From positions 424,990 to 488,989 of the forward strand of contig NZ_JAAGNX010000002.1 in assembly GCF_010500615.1 (NCBI RefSeq): a stretch of 64,000 nucleotides of DNA. Direction: 5' to 3'. The DNA comes from Oceanipulchritudo coccoides. Lineage in GTDB: Bacteria > Verrucomicrobiota > Verrucomicrobiia > Opitutales > Oceanipulchritudinaceae. The number at the start of each line of letters is the position of its first letter. Position 1 is the stretch's first letter. The notes beneath the pieces are model-generated. The model had not been told where the DNA came from. It did not search any database and saw only the letters and a list, made by a program, of their open reading frames with translations. Below are positions 1-8,538 of the stretch, piece by piece. Position numbers and translations under genes: made by a program.

Positions 1-1
1 C

Positions 2-3000
2 GGTGGCCTGATTGTCACACCCAATTCGAGTATCGCCCTTGGCGGCATGCTGGACTCCGCCAATATCGAGCGTATCGAAGTGGTCAAGGGCCCGAATTCC
101 CTGCTCTATGGTGTTGGCGTACTCACCGGTATTGTAAACGTGATTCCCGAGAAGCCATTGTCTGAACCGCACTATGGTTTCAGTATTAAGGGTGGAAATT
201 ATGACTTTTTGCGTACAGAAGCAGAATTCACTGGACCGATTGTGGCTGATTGGATTCCCGGCCAGCTGAATTACCGTGCAGCGGGATCGATCGAATCCCG
301 CGGTAATTGGAGAGACTTTTCCGAAGAAGAGACCGAATACTGGACAGTGCAGCTGGATTATTCCCCGGCCAAGTGGGCCAATCTTTTCCTTGAGTATCAG
401 GATGGGTTTAACCGGTTTGACGGGATCGCCTCCCAGTGGATCTACGACAATGTCAACAATGCCAAGAATACCGAGTTCCGGAATATCTATGACGAAGCCT
501 ACAACTGGGCCAAGCATGATGGCGAAATCCCAACCCTGCAACCGCTCGATCCGAACGGCTACAATACCTCTCTCAACACGATTGACGCAAACGGGTTAGA
601 AAAGACCCAGCCCGGATTCAAACTGAAGGACGAAAATTTTGTCGGGGGAGGCCGCAAGGACGGTTTTCGCATCACCGGTCCTGACACCTTTGCCGAGCGT
701 GAGGAACAGAACTTCCTCGCTGATCTTACCCTGACTCCGGTGAAAAACCTCTCCATCAACCTGGGGGCCTTCCTCGCCAGCCAGGAAACAACCGAGCGGA
801 CCATGCAATTCACCTCAACCGATGGTACCGATTCCCGGAACCTGGTGGAAGTGGTTATTCCCAACGATGCCCAGCTGAATTCCATCTGGCAGTCCGGCGG
901 AATTTACGGTGTACCGATGGATGATGTGGTGCGGGACGCCTTTGGCCTGACGACCAAGGTGGATCCGACCAAACACACGGGCAGCTACATCCTTCCAGCC
1001 ACGACAGACGACATTAAGTTGATCGAATACTGGTGGCGAGACAGCGTAGTCAAAAGCGACTCCGAGCAATACCGGGCGCGCGCAACGTATAGCTTTGATA
1101 CGCCCTTTTTCCGCGATGAAGAGGCTCACCATACCTTTCTTGTCGGATTTTCCTACATCAAGGACGATATCGATTTTCCGGATGGCGGGATCAACCGGGG
1201 CAATGCTCGTGCCAACCGATCCACCGACTTTGCCGGGATCCCTATTGTGGATAGCACCACAACCGGTTCGCCTGTAGCCGACCCCTTCAACAATGACGGA
1301 CTCTACTACCGCTCCATTTCCAATTTTGAGCCCATTTATTTTGATGGCCGCAATGACGGGGTTGATGGACACAACACGGTTCGCGCCGGCGATGTTTACT
1401 TAAACCAGGTTATTGAGCAGACAGGTTACTACGGGATTTACCAGGGCAAGTTTTTCAGGGACCGACTTGAAGTGATCCTTGGTGTCCGCAGGGACATCTA
1501 CAACGCCACCCAGCTCACCCACAAGCGGGCGGATGTGTCCGATGCGTTCCTGCGTGAGCAGGCGCTTGCCGATGTGGTGAAGACAGCTGAGGACATCGCG
1601 AAGGACCTGGGCGGAGGCGACGCCGCTGTTATCGAACAAATCAAAAATGATATTATCGCACAGACCACCGCCGACGACCGCTATATCACCGCATGGTACC
1701 GGGATTCATTTGAAAGTGGGGACCAGGGCTATTTTGGATACGCTAATCGGGCCGGTGCGCCCGACGAGACTTTCGGCGTTGTCCCCGGGAGCAAATTTGA
1801 TGTCTTTGAAGATGATATCGAAGTGACCACCTACACGTTCGGGTTGAATTTCGACATCACGCCCGATTTGACCATTTATGGTTTGTATGCGCAGGGAATC
1901 AGCCCTAACACGGCTTTGCGCGATGGGGCTGGGGATGTTATTCCCGCAGAGGAAACCGAGAGTCGTGAGATCGGCCTTAAATTTGATCTTATGGAAGGAA
2001 AGATTTCCGGTAACGTGGCCCTGTCCAGGATCGATCGCGAAAACGGAATCTGGGACAACTCTTTTGCGCCCAACGCCTCGAGGTGGCTGGATGCCCAGAA
2101 CAGTTTAACGCGCGCCAGCGACTGGGATACTCCCGCCTACGATCCAGAGGTGCCAACCACTTATCTGGTTCGCGGGGATTATCTGGCCGACTATATCGCC
2201 GATGAGTATGGAATTGATCCCGGTAAACTTGTATTGCAGGCGGCCGGCAGCAAACTCAACCAAAAGGTGAGCCTTGGCGATTTGGATCCCAATCTTCCAA
2301 TCTTGGAACGGCTCCAGCTTCTCAAGGATGTTGCCGACAAGACCGTTCTCCCCGAGCAGTTTGCAAACTACTACACCAGTCAGGCACCGTTCAATGGTGC
2401 GGTCACCCTTGATTACTACGGGATTAATCCGGATGGCTTCGATGAGTTGATGGAGGTCACCTTCTACAATCCGGAGACAAACGAATTCATCACCAAGGAC
2501 ATCAGCAATTTACCGGTGATTTATTCGGCCTTTGCTGACCGGACGGTTGATTTCAGTAAGAACAGCCTGCTTCAGGATGTGCACCCGATCCGTTACCATC
2601 GCCTTTCCAGTGATGGTCAGCCCCAAAACAACAACAATGTTGATTTTGAGCGGCGGGCCCTGGTCACCTTTGACGAGGAGATTAATGTCTTCGAATTTGA
2701 AGTGTTCCTCACTCCGACCGAGAACCTGCAGTTTGTCATCAACTACTCGCACATTGAGCGCGAGGCCAAGGACAGCTTCCAGTTCACCGAGTGGGAAAGC
2801 ATCGCCGGTAATGACGGGACTTATATTCCCGCATTCTCGATGCTGCATCGCGAATACGGATGGGAGAATGCGGGTATTGACCTCGCCTGGGTGGATTTTG
2901 ACGCCTACGAAGCAGCCCGCGCTGCCTCCAGTGACGGAGTTGTCAGCATCGACAATCTCCCGGAATCCGCGGTTGAGCGGGTGCCCGACGGGGAATCCGA

Positions 3001-3541
3001 CACTCCCATTTCGAATGAAACTTTCGTTGACCGGTCAGCAGCCGGTCAGTTGCTGCTTCTGGTCGACCAGCGCGGCAATGTCATCAATGAAAACAACAAT
3101 GCCAAGGCGACCGATTACAGCGGAATCCTCACGGGGATCAGCCTGAACTACAATCCGGAGGATGAGCTTTCCATATTCGGCAAGTACACCTTCACGGAGG
3201 GTCTGCTTGAGCGCCTCAACCTGACGGCCGGACTCAAGTATATCGGTTCTTCCGCGACAAGCGTCTCTTTCAATACTGTCAGCCCGCTGGCTGGCCTGCA
3301 GGTGACCCCTGAAGTGCCGGAACGGTTCCAGTTTGACCTTGGTGCATCCTACCGGTGGACATGGAACAATTTGGACATGCGCCTGTCTATCAATGTCTAC
3401 AACATTTTCGACAAGACGTACGACGTTGAGATCAAGACTCTGGACACGCGCAATCCAATCACCGGAGCTGAAGTAACGAAGCGCACGGAAAAATATTACA
3501 CACCGACAACCTTCCGAGTCGGGTTGGCCGTATCTTTCTAA
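2..3541 (+). CDS. TonB-dependent outer-membrane receptor (5' truncated)
   Basis: This is an outer-membrane beta-barrel receptor that imports a large ligand using TonB energy. The reading frame is open from base 2, so the signal peptide, TonB box and first part of the plug lie outside the window; 1179 residues remain. The visible N-terminus is the end of the plug domain, with the characteristic IERIEVVKGPNSLLYG and GIVNVIPEKP segments. A long barrel with large, Asn/Asp-rich extracellular loops follows. The protein ends in FRVGLAVSF, a terminal Phe being the usual outer-membrane insertion signal. It is larger than typical siderophore receptors (700-800 residues) and closer to carbohydrate-type receptors. 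The secreted protein and polysaccharide lyases directly downstream suggest a glycan oligomer as substrate; that substrate is inferred, the family is clear. Confidence 0.9.
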   Translation, partial: GGLIVTPNSSIALGGMLDSANIERIEVVKGPNSLLYGVGVLTGIVNVIPEKPLSEPHYGFSIKGGNYDFLRTEAEFTGPIVADWIPGQLNYRAAGSIESRGNWRDFSEEETEYWTVQLDYSPAKWANLFLEYQDGFNRFDGIASQWIYDNVNNAKNTEFRNIYDEAYNWAKHDGEIPTLQPLDPNGYNTSLNTIDANGLEKTQPGFKLKDENFVGGGRKDGFRITGPDTFAEREEQNFLADLTLTPVKNLSINLGAFLASQETTERTMQFTSTDGTDSRNLVEVVIPNDAQLNSIWQSGGIYGVPMDDVVRDAFGLTTKVDPTKHTGSYILPATTDDIKLIEYWWRDSVVKSDSEQYRARATYSFDTPFFRDEEAHHTFLVGFSYIKDDIDFPDGGINRGNARANRSTDFAGIPIVDSTTTGSPVADPFNNDGLYYRSISNFEPIYFDGRNDGVDGHNTVRAGDVYLNQVIEQTGYYGIYQGKFFRDRLEVILGVRRDIYNATQLTHKRADVSDAFLREQALADVVKTAEDIAKDLGGGDAAVIEQIKNDIIAQTTADDRYITAWYRDSFESGDQGYFGYANRAGAPDETFGVVPGSKFDVFEDDIEVTTYTFGLNFDITPDLTIYGLYAQGISPNTALRDGAGDVIPAEETESREIGLKFDLMEGKISGNVALSRIDRENGIWDNSFAPNASRWLDAQNSLTRASDWDTPAYDPEVPTTYLVRGDYLADYIADEYGIDPGKLVLQAAGSKLNQKVSLGDLDPNLPILERLQLLKDVADKTVLPEQFANYYTSQAPFNGAVTLDYYGINPDGFDELMEVTFYNPETNEFITKDISNLPVIYSAFADRTVDFSKNSLLQDVHPIRYHRLSSDGQPQNNNNVDFERRALVTFDEEINVFEFEVFLTPTENLQFVINYSHIEREAKDSFQFTEWESIAGNDGTYIPAFSMLHREYGWENAGIDLAWVDFDAYEAARAASSDGVVSIDNLPESAVERVPDGESDTPISNETFVDRSAAGQLLLLVDQRGNVINENNNAKATDYSGILTGISLNYNPEDELSIFGKYTFTEGLLERLNLTAGLKYIGSSATSVSFNTVSPLAGLQVTPEVPERFQFDLGASYRWTWNNLDMRLSINVYNIFDKTYDVEIKTLDTRNPITGAEVTKRTEKYYTPTTFRVGLAVSF

Positions 3542-3583
3542 GTTTCCCAACCTCAATATTAACAATACATAAATAAAACTACT

Positions 3584-4558
3584 ATGAATACAAAAATCCC
3601 CCTTACTGTGTTATCCTGTGCCTTGGGCGCAGTTTTTGCCCAAGCAGACTGGACTGTTGTCAGCACGTTTGACGATGCCAGCGCACTCGACCTTGTCACT
3701 GATGTCGCGAACATCGAAGGCTCTGAAGCCCGTTCTGAAATTATTGACGGGAAATGGGCCTTGTTCCCGGGTCTCCTCTTTGAGACCAATTCAAACCTGT
3801 ACGGAATGTTGGATCTCGGCACTGACCTGAGGGCTGCCTCGATCGGTGTCGGCGGCGCTGTCACCTTCTATGTGGAAGTGACCCAGCCGATTGTTTCCGA
3901 TGGTGCTGGCGGTACCCGCAAGTCCATTGTCGACGTTACCTGGGGGCTTTCCAACGAACAGCCCGATAATGTTCTCACCACGCGTTATGACTCCTACAAC
4001 GCAATGCAGCGCATTCTCATCACCACCGATAACTTCGAAGGGCGCAACGGCGGCAGCTATGTCACCATCGAGGCGTTTCAGGCAGACGTCAGCTACAAGA
4101 TCTGGTTTGTCGTCGATTTCAACCTGAACTTCTATGAGACCTACATTCAAGGCGGTCAGTGGACGGAGCGGACCAAGCTTGACGCGGGTGATATGTCCGG
4201 AATCTGGTTCTTCCGCTTCAATCCTGGCGAAACGAGTGTAGTGAATCACATGCTTGTTGCCTTGAGCCGCGGTAATTCCGTCCAAGGTGAGAAGAGTCTC
4301 GACCCGGTCTATTTTGATAATGTGGCTGTTGACGTCACCGGCGAGAACCTCACTGCCCCCGACTTTGGTGGCGGCAGCGGAAATACCTGGGCCGGTTATG
4401 CTGTTTCCCCTGAAGGCTGGGTCAATACAGGCGCATGGCTTGGGTTGATTTACGTGAATGAGGCTCCCTTTGTTTATAGTGCCGATCTCGAAACCTACAT
4501 CTATCTTCCCGAAGATCTTGTTGGTGACGCCGGTGCTTGGAGCTACATCTACAAGTAA
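3584..4558 (+). CDS. Secreted protein of unknown function with aromatic C-terminal module
   Basis: A 324-residue exported protein. Residues 1-21 form a signal peptide ending in AVFAQA. The body (about 22-255) is rich in beta-strand patterns such as YFDNVAVDV and looks like a jelly-roll/LamG-type sandwich, although I cannot name the family. A Gly-rich linker (GGGSGN) then leads to a C-terminal module of about 58 residues (WAGYAVSPEGW, WLGLIYV, then a YIYLPEDL segment and a final WSYIYK). The same kind of tail ends the PL6 lyase at 4650 and the serine protease at 16050. It lies 42 bp after the TonB receptor and is followed by a strong terminator, so it probably ends the receptor transcription unit. 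It could be a surface glycan-binding partner of the receptor; this is inference from position. Confidence 0.75.
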   Translation: MNTKIPLTVLSCALGAVFAQADWTVVSTFDDASALDLVTDVANIEGSEARSEIIDGKWALFPGLLFETNSNLYGMLDLGTDLRAASIGVGGAVTFYVEVTQPIVSDGAGGTRKSIVDVTWGLSNEQPDNVLTTRYDSYNAMQRILITTDNFEGRNGGSYVTIEAFQADVSYKIWFVVDFNLNFYETYIQGGQWTERTKLDAGDMSGIWFFRFNPGETSVVNHMLVALSRGNSVQGEKSLDPVYFDNVAVDVTGENLTAPDFGGGSGNTWAGYAVSPEGWVNTGAWLGLIYVNEAPFVYSADLETYIYLPEDLVGDAGAWSYIYK

Positions 4559-4589
4559 TTCCTGCCTCTGGCATCCAGCTGTTTTTCGA

Positions 4590-4621
4590 GGCGGCCCCGG
4601 CGAGCCGGGGCCGCCTTTTTT
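4590..4621 (+). terminator. Rho-independent terminator
   Basis: An 11-bp GC-rich perfect stem (GGCGGCCCCGG pairing with CCGGGGCCGCC) with a CGAG loop is followed by a run of seven T. It sits 31 bp after the stop of the secreted protein and 28 bp before the PL6 lyase start, so the lyase probably has its own promoter or depends on read-through. Confidence 0.9.
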
Positions 4622-4649
4622 CCTCAACAATCCTTAAAATTTTCTACCA

Positions 4650-7600
4650 ATGAAAAAGCTGTCTCGCCAAATTTCCCTTCTTATTGCTTTCTCCAGCCCA
4701 CTCCTGCTTGCCGGACAAAGCACTCTTCTTTCCCTTGACTTTGAGGGAAGCACTCCCGGTCAACAACCGACTGGAGATTGGACATTTTCTCCATCCAGCA
4801 ACACGGGAACAAATGGAGCTGTTGTTGTTAACAGCATAACAACACCGGCCAATCCGCTCACCGGGCAAAGCCTTTATCTTTACGACCAGTCTGGCGGCGC
4901 CAGTACGCATGCGCGCCTGCCGTTAAGCGGTGGTGTGAATGTTTCAGCCGTGCGCGCTTCCTTTTCTTTCCAGAGAATGTACGAGGCATCAGATGCGGAC
5001 ACCCGGGTACACTTCACAGTTGGACCCGCTGGCCTGGCAATGAACAATTCCGACTTTCGACTATTTGAGTTCCGCGCCTACAACAGTGGTGAGATGCGCG
5101 TTGAATACTCGACTGATGGCACCGGTGACAAACGCGGATCCACCGTGGTTGGAACCTACGACACGGACAACCCCAATGAGGCAGTGTTTTTCATCAACTC
5201 ACACGGGACAGAATCGGTTGCCTATGACGACGGAAACCATTCGGGATTACTGCTGCCTAATATGATGGATGTGTATATTAACGCCTCGTTTGTCGGATCT
5301 TTCCTCACTTTGAAAACCCCTGATACGTTAGGGGCTCCCACTGTTGATTATTGGGCAAGTGACGCCGATCTTGGACAGGTTGCCTTCTATCAGGACACAA
5401 GCCGTCAAGGTGGCATTGTTTTTGATGATGTTCTAATCACTGAGCTTGAAATCGGCGGCGGTGGTGGCGGCAGCGGTGAACCCGTTGTCTTTCTTGATCT
5501 TCTGGACTTCGAGGACCAGACACTTGGCGCACAGCCGGTAATCCCTTTCGCGACAATTTTCAGTCCCGGCAGTAACTCTTCGACAAACGGTATTGTTGTT
5601 GTTGATTCAGGAACGACACCTGCCAACCCAATGGATACTGGAAAGGCTCTTTACGCCTACGACATGGTTGGCAGCGCCCCCACACACATGCGTTTTGATT
5701 TTGCCCCGGCCAACACAAGCAATGTCCGCGTTGATTTTGATTTTCAACGGATGTACGACACTGTCATTGATGACGAGGATTCCCGGATCCAGGTCGGGCT
5801 TGCCCCGGCCGGGAAGGAAACAAACAACTCCGATTTCCGGCCCTTCGAAATCCGGATACTCAACAACGGCAACCTTGTCGTGAATTACAACCCCACCGGA
5901 GCTCTTGAAGAAGGCCGTGAATCGGTGATCGTGAGCGAGTACCTGACAACGGGAATTAACCACCTCACCTTTTTTGCCAACGGTAATAATTCTGTTTCAT
6001 TCCCATATGACGATGCCCAGCTTGGGCAGGGCGAAGTCCCTCCAAATACAATGGTCCTGTTTCTCAATGACGTGAAGCTCGGCGAGTATCTCTTCATTAA
6101 CACCCCGGATCCTAATAACGCCGGGACAATCGCCTTCTTTGAAACAACTGATGATTTCGGAAGGTTGGGAATTTATCAGGATACCAGTCGTCAAGGTGGT
6201 ATTGTTTTCGACAATCTTTCCATTCGCGAATTCGCCTCTCTTGAGGCGCCGGAGGCCCCGAGCGGATTGACCGCCCAGGCCACGGGTCCGGATTCCATCC
6301 TTTTGGAGTGGACGGACAACTCCGACGACGAGAGTGGATTTATTATCGAGCTACTTGATGGCGCGTCCTGGATCGAGGCGACTACCGTTGAGGCGGATGT
6401 GATATCCGTTGAACTCACGGGACTCGATTCCGAAACGGAATACACCGCCCGCGTGCTCTCCACAAACGGTTCCATCTCGGAACCAAGTAATGAGGCTTCC
6501 GCTACAACGCTGGCCCAGCTTGTACCAAACATCGCCATGCAACCTGTGGGTGGATCCATTCCCAAGGGAACCAGCATTACCTTGACCGTTTCGGCCACGG
6601 GGCTTGCTCCGCTTTCCTACCAGTGGTACAAGGGGACAAGCGGTGACGTTTCCAATCCTGTTCCAGGGGCGACCGATGTCTCTTTCACAACACCGGTGCT
6701 TATGTCCGCTGCGACATACTGGGTGCGCGTCAGCAACGCAAACGGATCGGATGATTCCGTCACAGCCGAGGTCGAAGTGTTCGACCCTCGGATTATCCGG
6801 GTGGTCAACCTGACCCAGCTCAATGCGCTGCTTCCCGATGCGTTGCCGGGTGACACCTATGTTCTTGATAATGGAACCTATCCTAATGCGCATATTGTTT
6901 TCAGCGGACAGGGAACAGCCAACGCGCCGATCACCTTGAAGGCGGAGACACCGGGAAAGGTTATCCTTACCAATGATTCCTCCCTTGAAGTCGGCGGAAG
7001 CTGGATGGTTGTCGACGGGCTTCTCTTCACTAATGGGTGGAACCAGACCCGGGACTTTGTTATCAGCTTCAGGGCCGGCAGCTCCAATCCAGCTAAAAAC
7101 TGCCGGGTGACCAATTGCGCCATCATTGATTTCAGCCCGCCCAATCCTGAAACAGACCGTGACTGGATTGCCCTCTATGGCACAGACAACACCTTTGACC
7201 ACAATCTCATCTCGGGCCACAGCTCTCTCGGGGTCACTCTCGTCGTCTGGCGTTCGCCCGGAAAGGAAGACCGTCACCGGATCGCGTACAATCACTTCCG
7301 CAACCGCCCAAGTGGTGGTGGCGAGAATGGATGGGAGACCATCCGTATCGGAACCAGCTCCGATTCCTTGAGCTCCTCGAAGTGTATCGTGGAGTATAAT
7401 CTCTTTGAGGCCTGCAACGGTGAAATTGAGACGATCTCCAATAAGTCGGGCGAGAACATCTATCGCTACAACACCTTCTGGCGAAACCAGGGAATGCTGA
7501 CCCTGCGCCACGGGAACCAGTGCCTTGTCGAGGGGAACATGTTCCTTGGCGAGGGTGTTTCCAATACGGGGGGAATCCGTGTCATCGGCGAGGACCATGT

Positions 7601-8516
7601 AGTGGTGAATAACTACTTCGAACGCACCACCGGGCGAGACGGCGCTGCTATCACGGTTTATGCCGGTGTCCCCAACTCGCCCCTGAACGAGTATTTCCCG
7701 GCAAACAATGCGCTGATCGCACATAATTCGATCATTGACGTTGTGGGGACCCATATTTCTGTCGGGGCTGGCTATCCATCAAGAGACCGCACGGTCCTGC
7801 CAATAGGAGTTGTTGTCGATAACAACCTCTTTGCCAAATGGGCCACAACAACGTTCAGCTATAACGGCCCCGCGATCAGCGGAGAAGCGGCACCCACCGC
7901 CGCCTATGCCGGGAATATTGTTTCCGGGGTGACGCTCGGGGATGTTGCCGCTTCTTCCGGTGCAACAATTGTTACCGTGCCATATGTAACAGGTGCTTAC
8001 GGGCTCCTGCGCCCGCAGGCGGGAAGTCCTGTTGTCGATGCCTCGGTCGGCTCGGACCTCGATCTGGATCTTGACGGACAGGCGCGCGACAGCTCGCCCG
8101 ACGTCGGCGCCGACGAGCTGGTGAACCTTCCGGGCCTCAATGTCGGCGGCCCGATCCAGCCGTTGGAATCCGGACCCGCATGGCGTGAAAGTATCGATAC
8201 ATCCCCGCCATGGAGGGGACCAGCCCTCAAGTCCGGGCGGTTGATAGATTCGCCCACGTACGGGATGTTCAATATCGTCAACGCCGAGTGGATTTACCAT
8301 CGCGCTTACGGCTGGCTCTACATCAAGGCCATCACGACGACCGAAAGCATGTGGTTCTGGAGCGCTTCCGAGGACGGATGGCTGTGGTCCTCGCGTGACT
8401 GCTATCCGTTCTTCTTCGATCCACAACGCGATGCCTGGATCTACTATGATCCGGCGGCTGGAGCAGGCATCTTCATCTATAACAGCCAGCAGGCGGCCTG
8501 GGAGAAAGCCATCTGA
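4650..8516 (+). CDS. Multidomain PL6-family polysaccharide lyase (alginate lyase / chondroitinase-B type)
   Basis: A 1288-residue secreted lyase that should cleave uronate-containing glycans by beta-elimination. Order of domains: signal peptide (1-22); two homologous sandwich domains of about 220 residues (roughly 24-260 and 283-525) joined by a poly-Gly linker; Fn3 (about 530-618); Ig-like (about 624-710); PL6 parallel beta-helix (about 713-1155); aromatic C-terminal module (about 1200-1288). The PL6 catalytic pair is visible: Lys932 in SNKSGEN and Arg953-His954 in LTLRHGN. Their 21-residue spacing matches Lys250/Arg271 of chondroitinase B and the equivalent pair in alginate lyases. PL6 enzymes act on alginate or dermatan sulfate; the sequence alone does not decide which. 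It is far longer than a simple PL6 enzyme (about 450-750 residues). It lies between a terminator and the beta-helix gene at 8539 in the receptor locus. Confidence 0.88.
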   Translation: MKKLSRQISLLIAFSSPLLLAGQSTLLSLDFEGSTPGQQPTGDWTFSPSSNTGTNGAVVVNSITTPANPLTGQSLYLYDQSGGASTHARLPLSGGVNVSAVRASFSFQRMYEASDADTRVHFTVGPAGLAMNNSDFRLFEFRAYNSGEMRVEYSTDGTGDKRGSTVVGTYDTDNPNEAVFFINSHGTESVAYDDGNHSGLLLPNMMDVYINASFVGSFLTLKTPDTLGAPTVDYWASDADLGQVAFYQDTSRQGGIVFDDVLITELEIGGGGGGSGEPVVFLDLLDFEDQTLGAQPVIPFATIFSPGSNSSTNGIVVVDSGTTPANPMDTGKALYAYDMVGSAPTHMRFDFAPANTSNVRVDFDFQRMYDTVIDDEDSRIQVGLAPAGKETNNSDFRPFEIRILNNGNLVVNYNPTGALEEGRESVIVSEYLTTGINHLTFFANGNNSVSFPYDDAQLGQGEVPPNTMVLFLNDVKLGEYLFINTPDPNNAGTIAFFETTDDFGRLGIYQDTSRQGGIVFDNLSIREFASLEAPEAPSGLTAQATGPDSILLEWTDNSDDESGFIIELLDGASWIEATTVEADVISVELTGLDSETEYTARVLSTNGSISEPSNEASATTLAQLVPNIAMQPVGGSIPKGTSITLTVSATGLAPLSYQWYKGTSGDVSNPVPGATDVSFTTPVLMSAATYWVRVSNANGSDDSVTAEVEVFDPRIIRVVNLTQLNALLPDALPGDTYVLDNGTYPNAHIVFSGQGTANAPITLKAETPGKVILTNDSSLEVGGSWMVVDGLLFTNGWNQTRDFVISFRAGSSNPAKNCRVTNCAIIDFSPPNPETDRDWIALYGTDNTFDHNLISGHSSLGVTLVVWRSPGKEDRHRIAYNHFRNRPSGGGENGWETIRIGTSSDSLSSSKCIVEYNLFEACNGEIETISNKSGENIYRYNTFWRNQGMLTLRHGNQCLVEGNMFLGEGVSNTGGIRVIGEDHVVVNNYFERTTGRDGAAITVYAGVPNSPLNEYFPANNALIAHNSIIDVVGTHISVGAGYPSRDRTVLPIGVVVDNNLFAKWATTTFSYNGPAISGEAAPTAAYAGNIVSGVTLGDVAASSGATIVTVPYVTGAYGLLRPQAGSPVVDASVGSDLDLDLDGQARDSSPDVGADELVNLPGLNVGGPIQPLESGPAWRESIDTSPPWRGPALKSGRLIDSPTYGMFNIVNAEWIYHRAYGWLYIKAITTTESMWFWSASEDGWLWSSRDCYPFFFDPQRDAWIYYDPAAGAGIFIYNSQQAAWEKAI
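4719..6222 (+). repeat. Tandem duplicated N-terminal domain within the PL6 lyase gene
   Basis: Two consecutive coding segments (about 4719-5450 and 5490-6222) encode clearly homologous domains. Shared landmarks in order are LDFEGSTPGQQP / LDFEDQTLGAQP, TTPANPLTGQSLYLYD / TTPANPMDTGKALYAYD, FSFQRMYE / FDFQRMYD, NNSDFRLFEFR / NNSDFRPFEIR and YQDTSRQGGIVFD in both. They diverge enough at DNA level that this is an old duplication. The fold is probably a carbohydrate-binding-like beta sandwich, by inference. Confidence 0.85.
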
Positions 8517-8538
8517 TTGTATTTATGATTCTGCTACA

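Noticed and set aside
2532-3146. Plus-strand 204-codon frame inside the TonB receptor
   Set aside because: Out of frame with the receptor, Ser/Arg-rich shadow sequence with no homology pattern.
6351-7754. Minus-strand open frame of about 467 codons within the PL6 lyase
   Set aside because: Antisense shadow of the lyase; composition is that of a complement frame.
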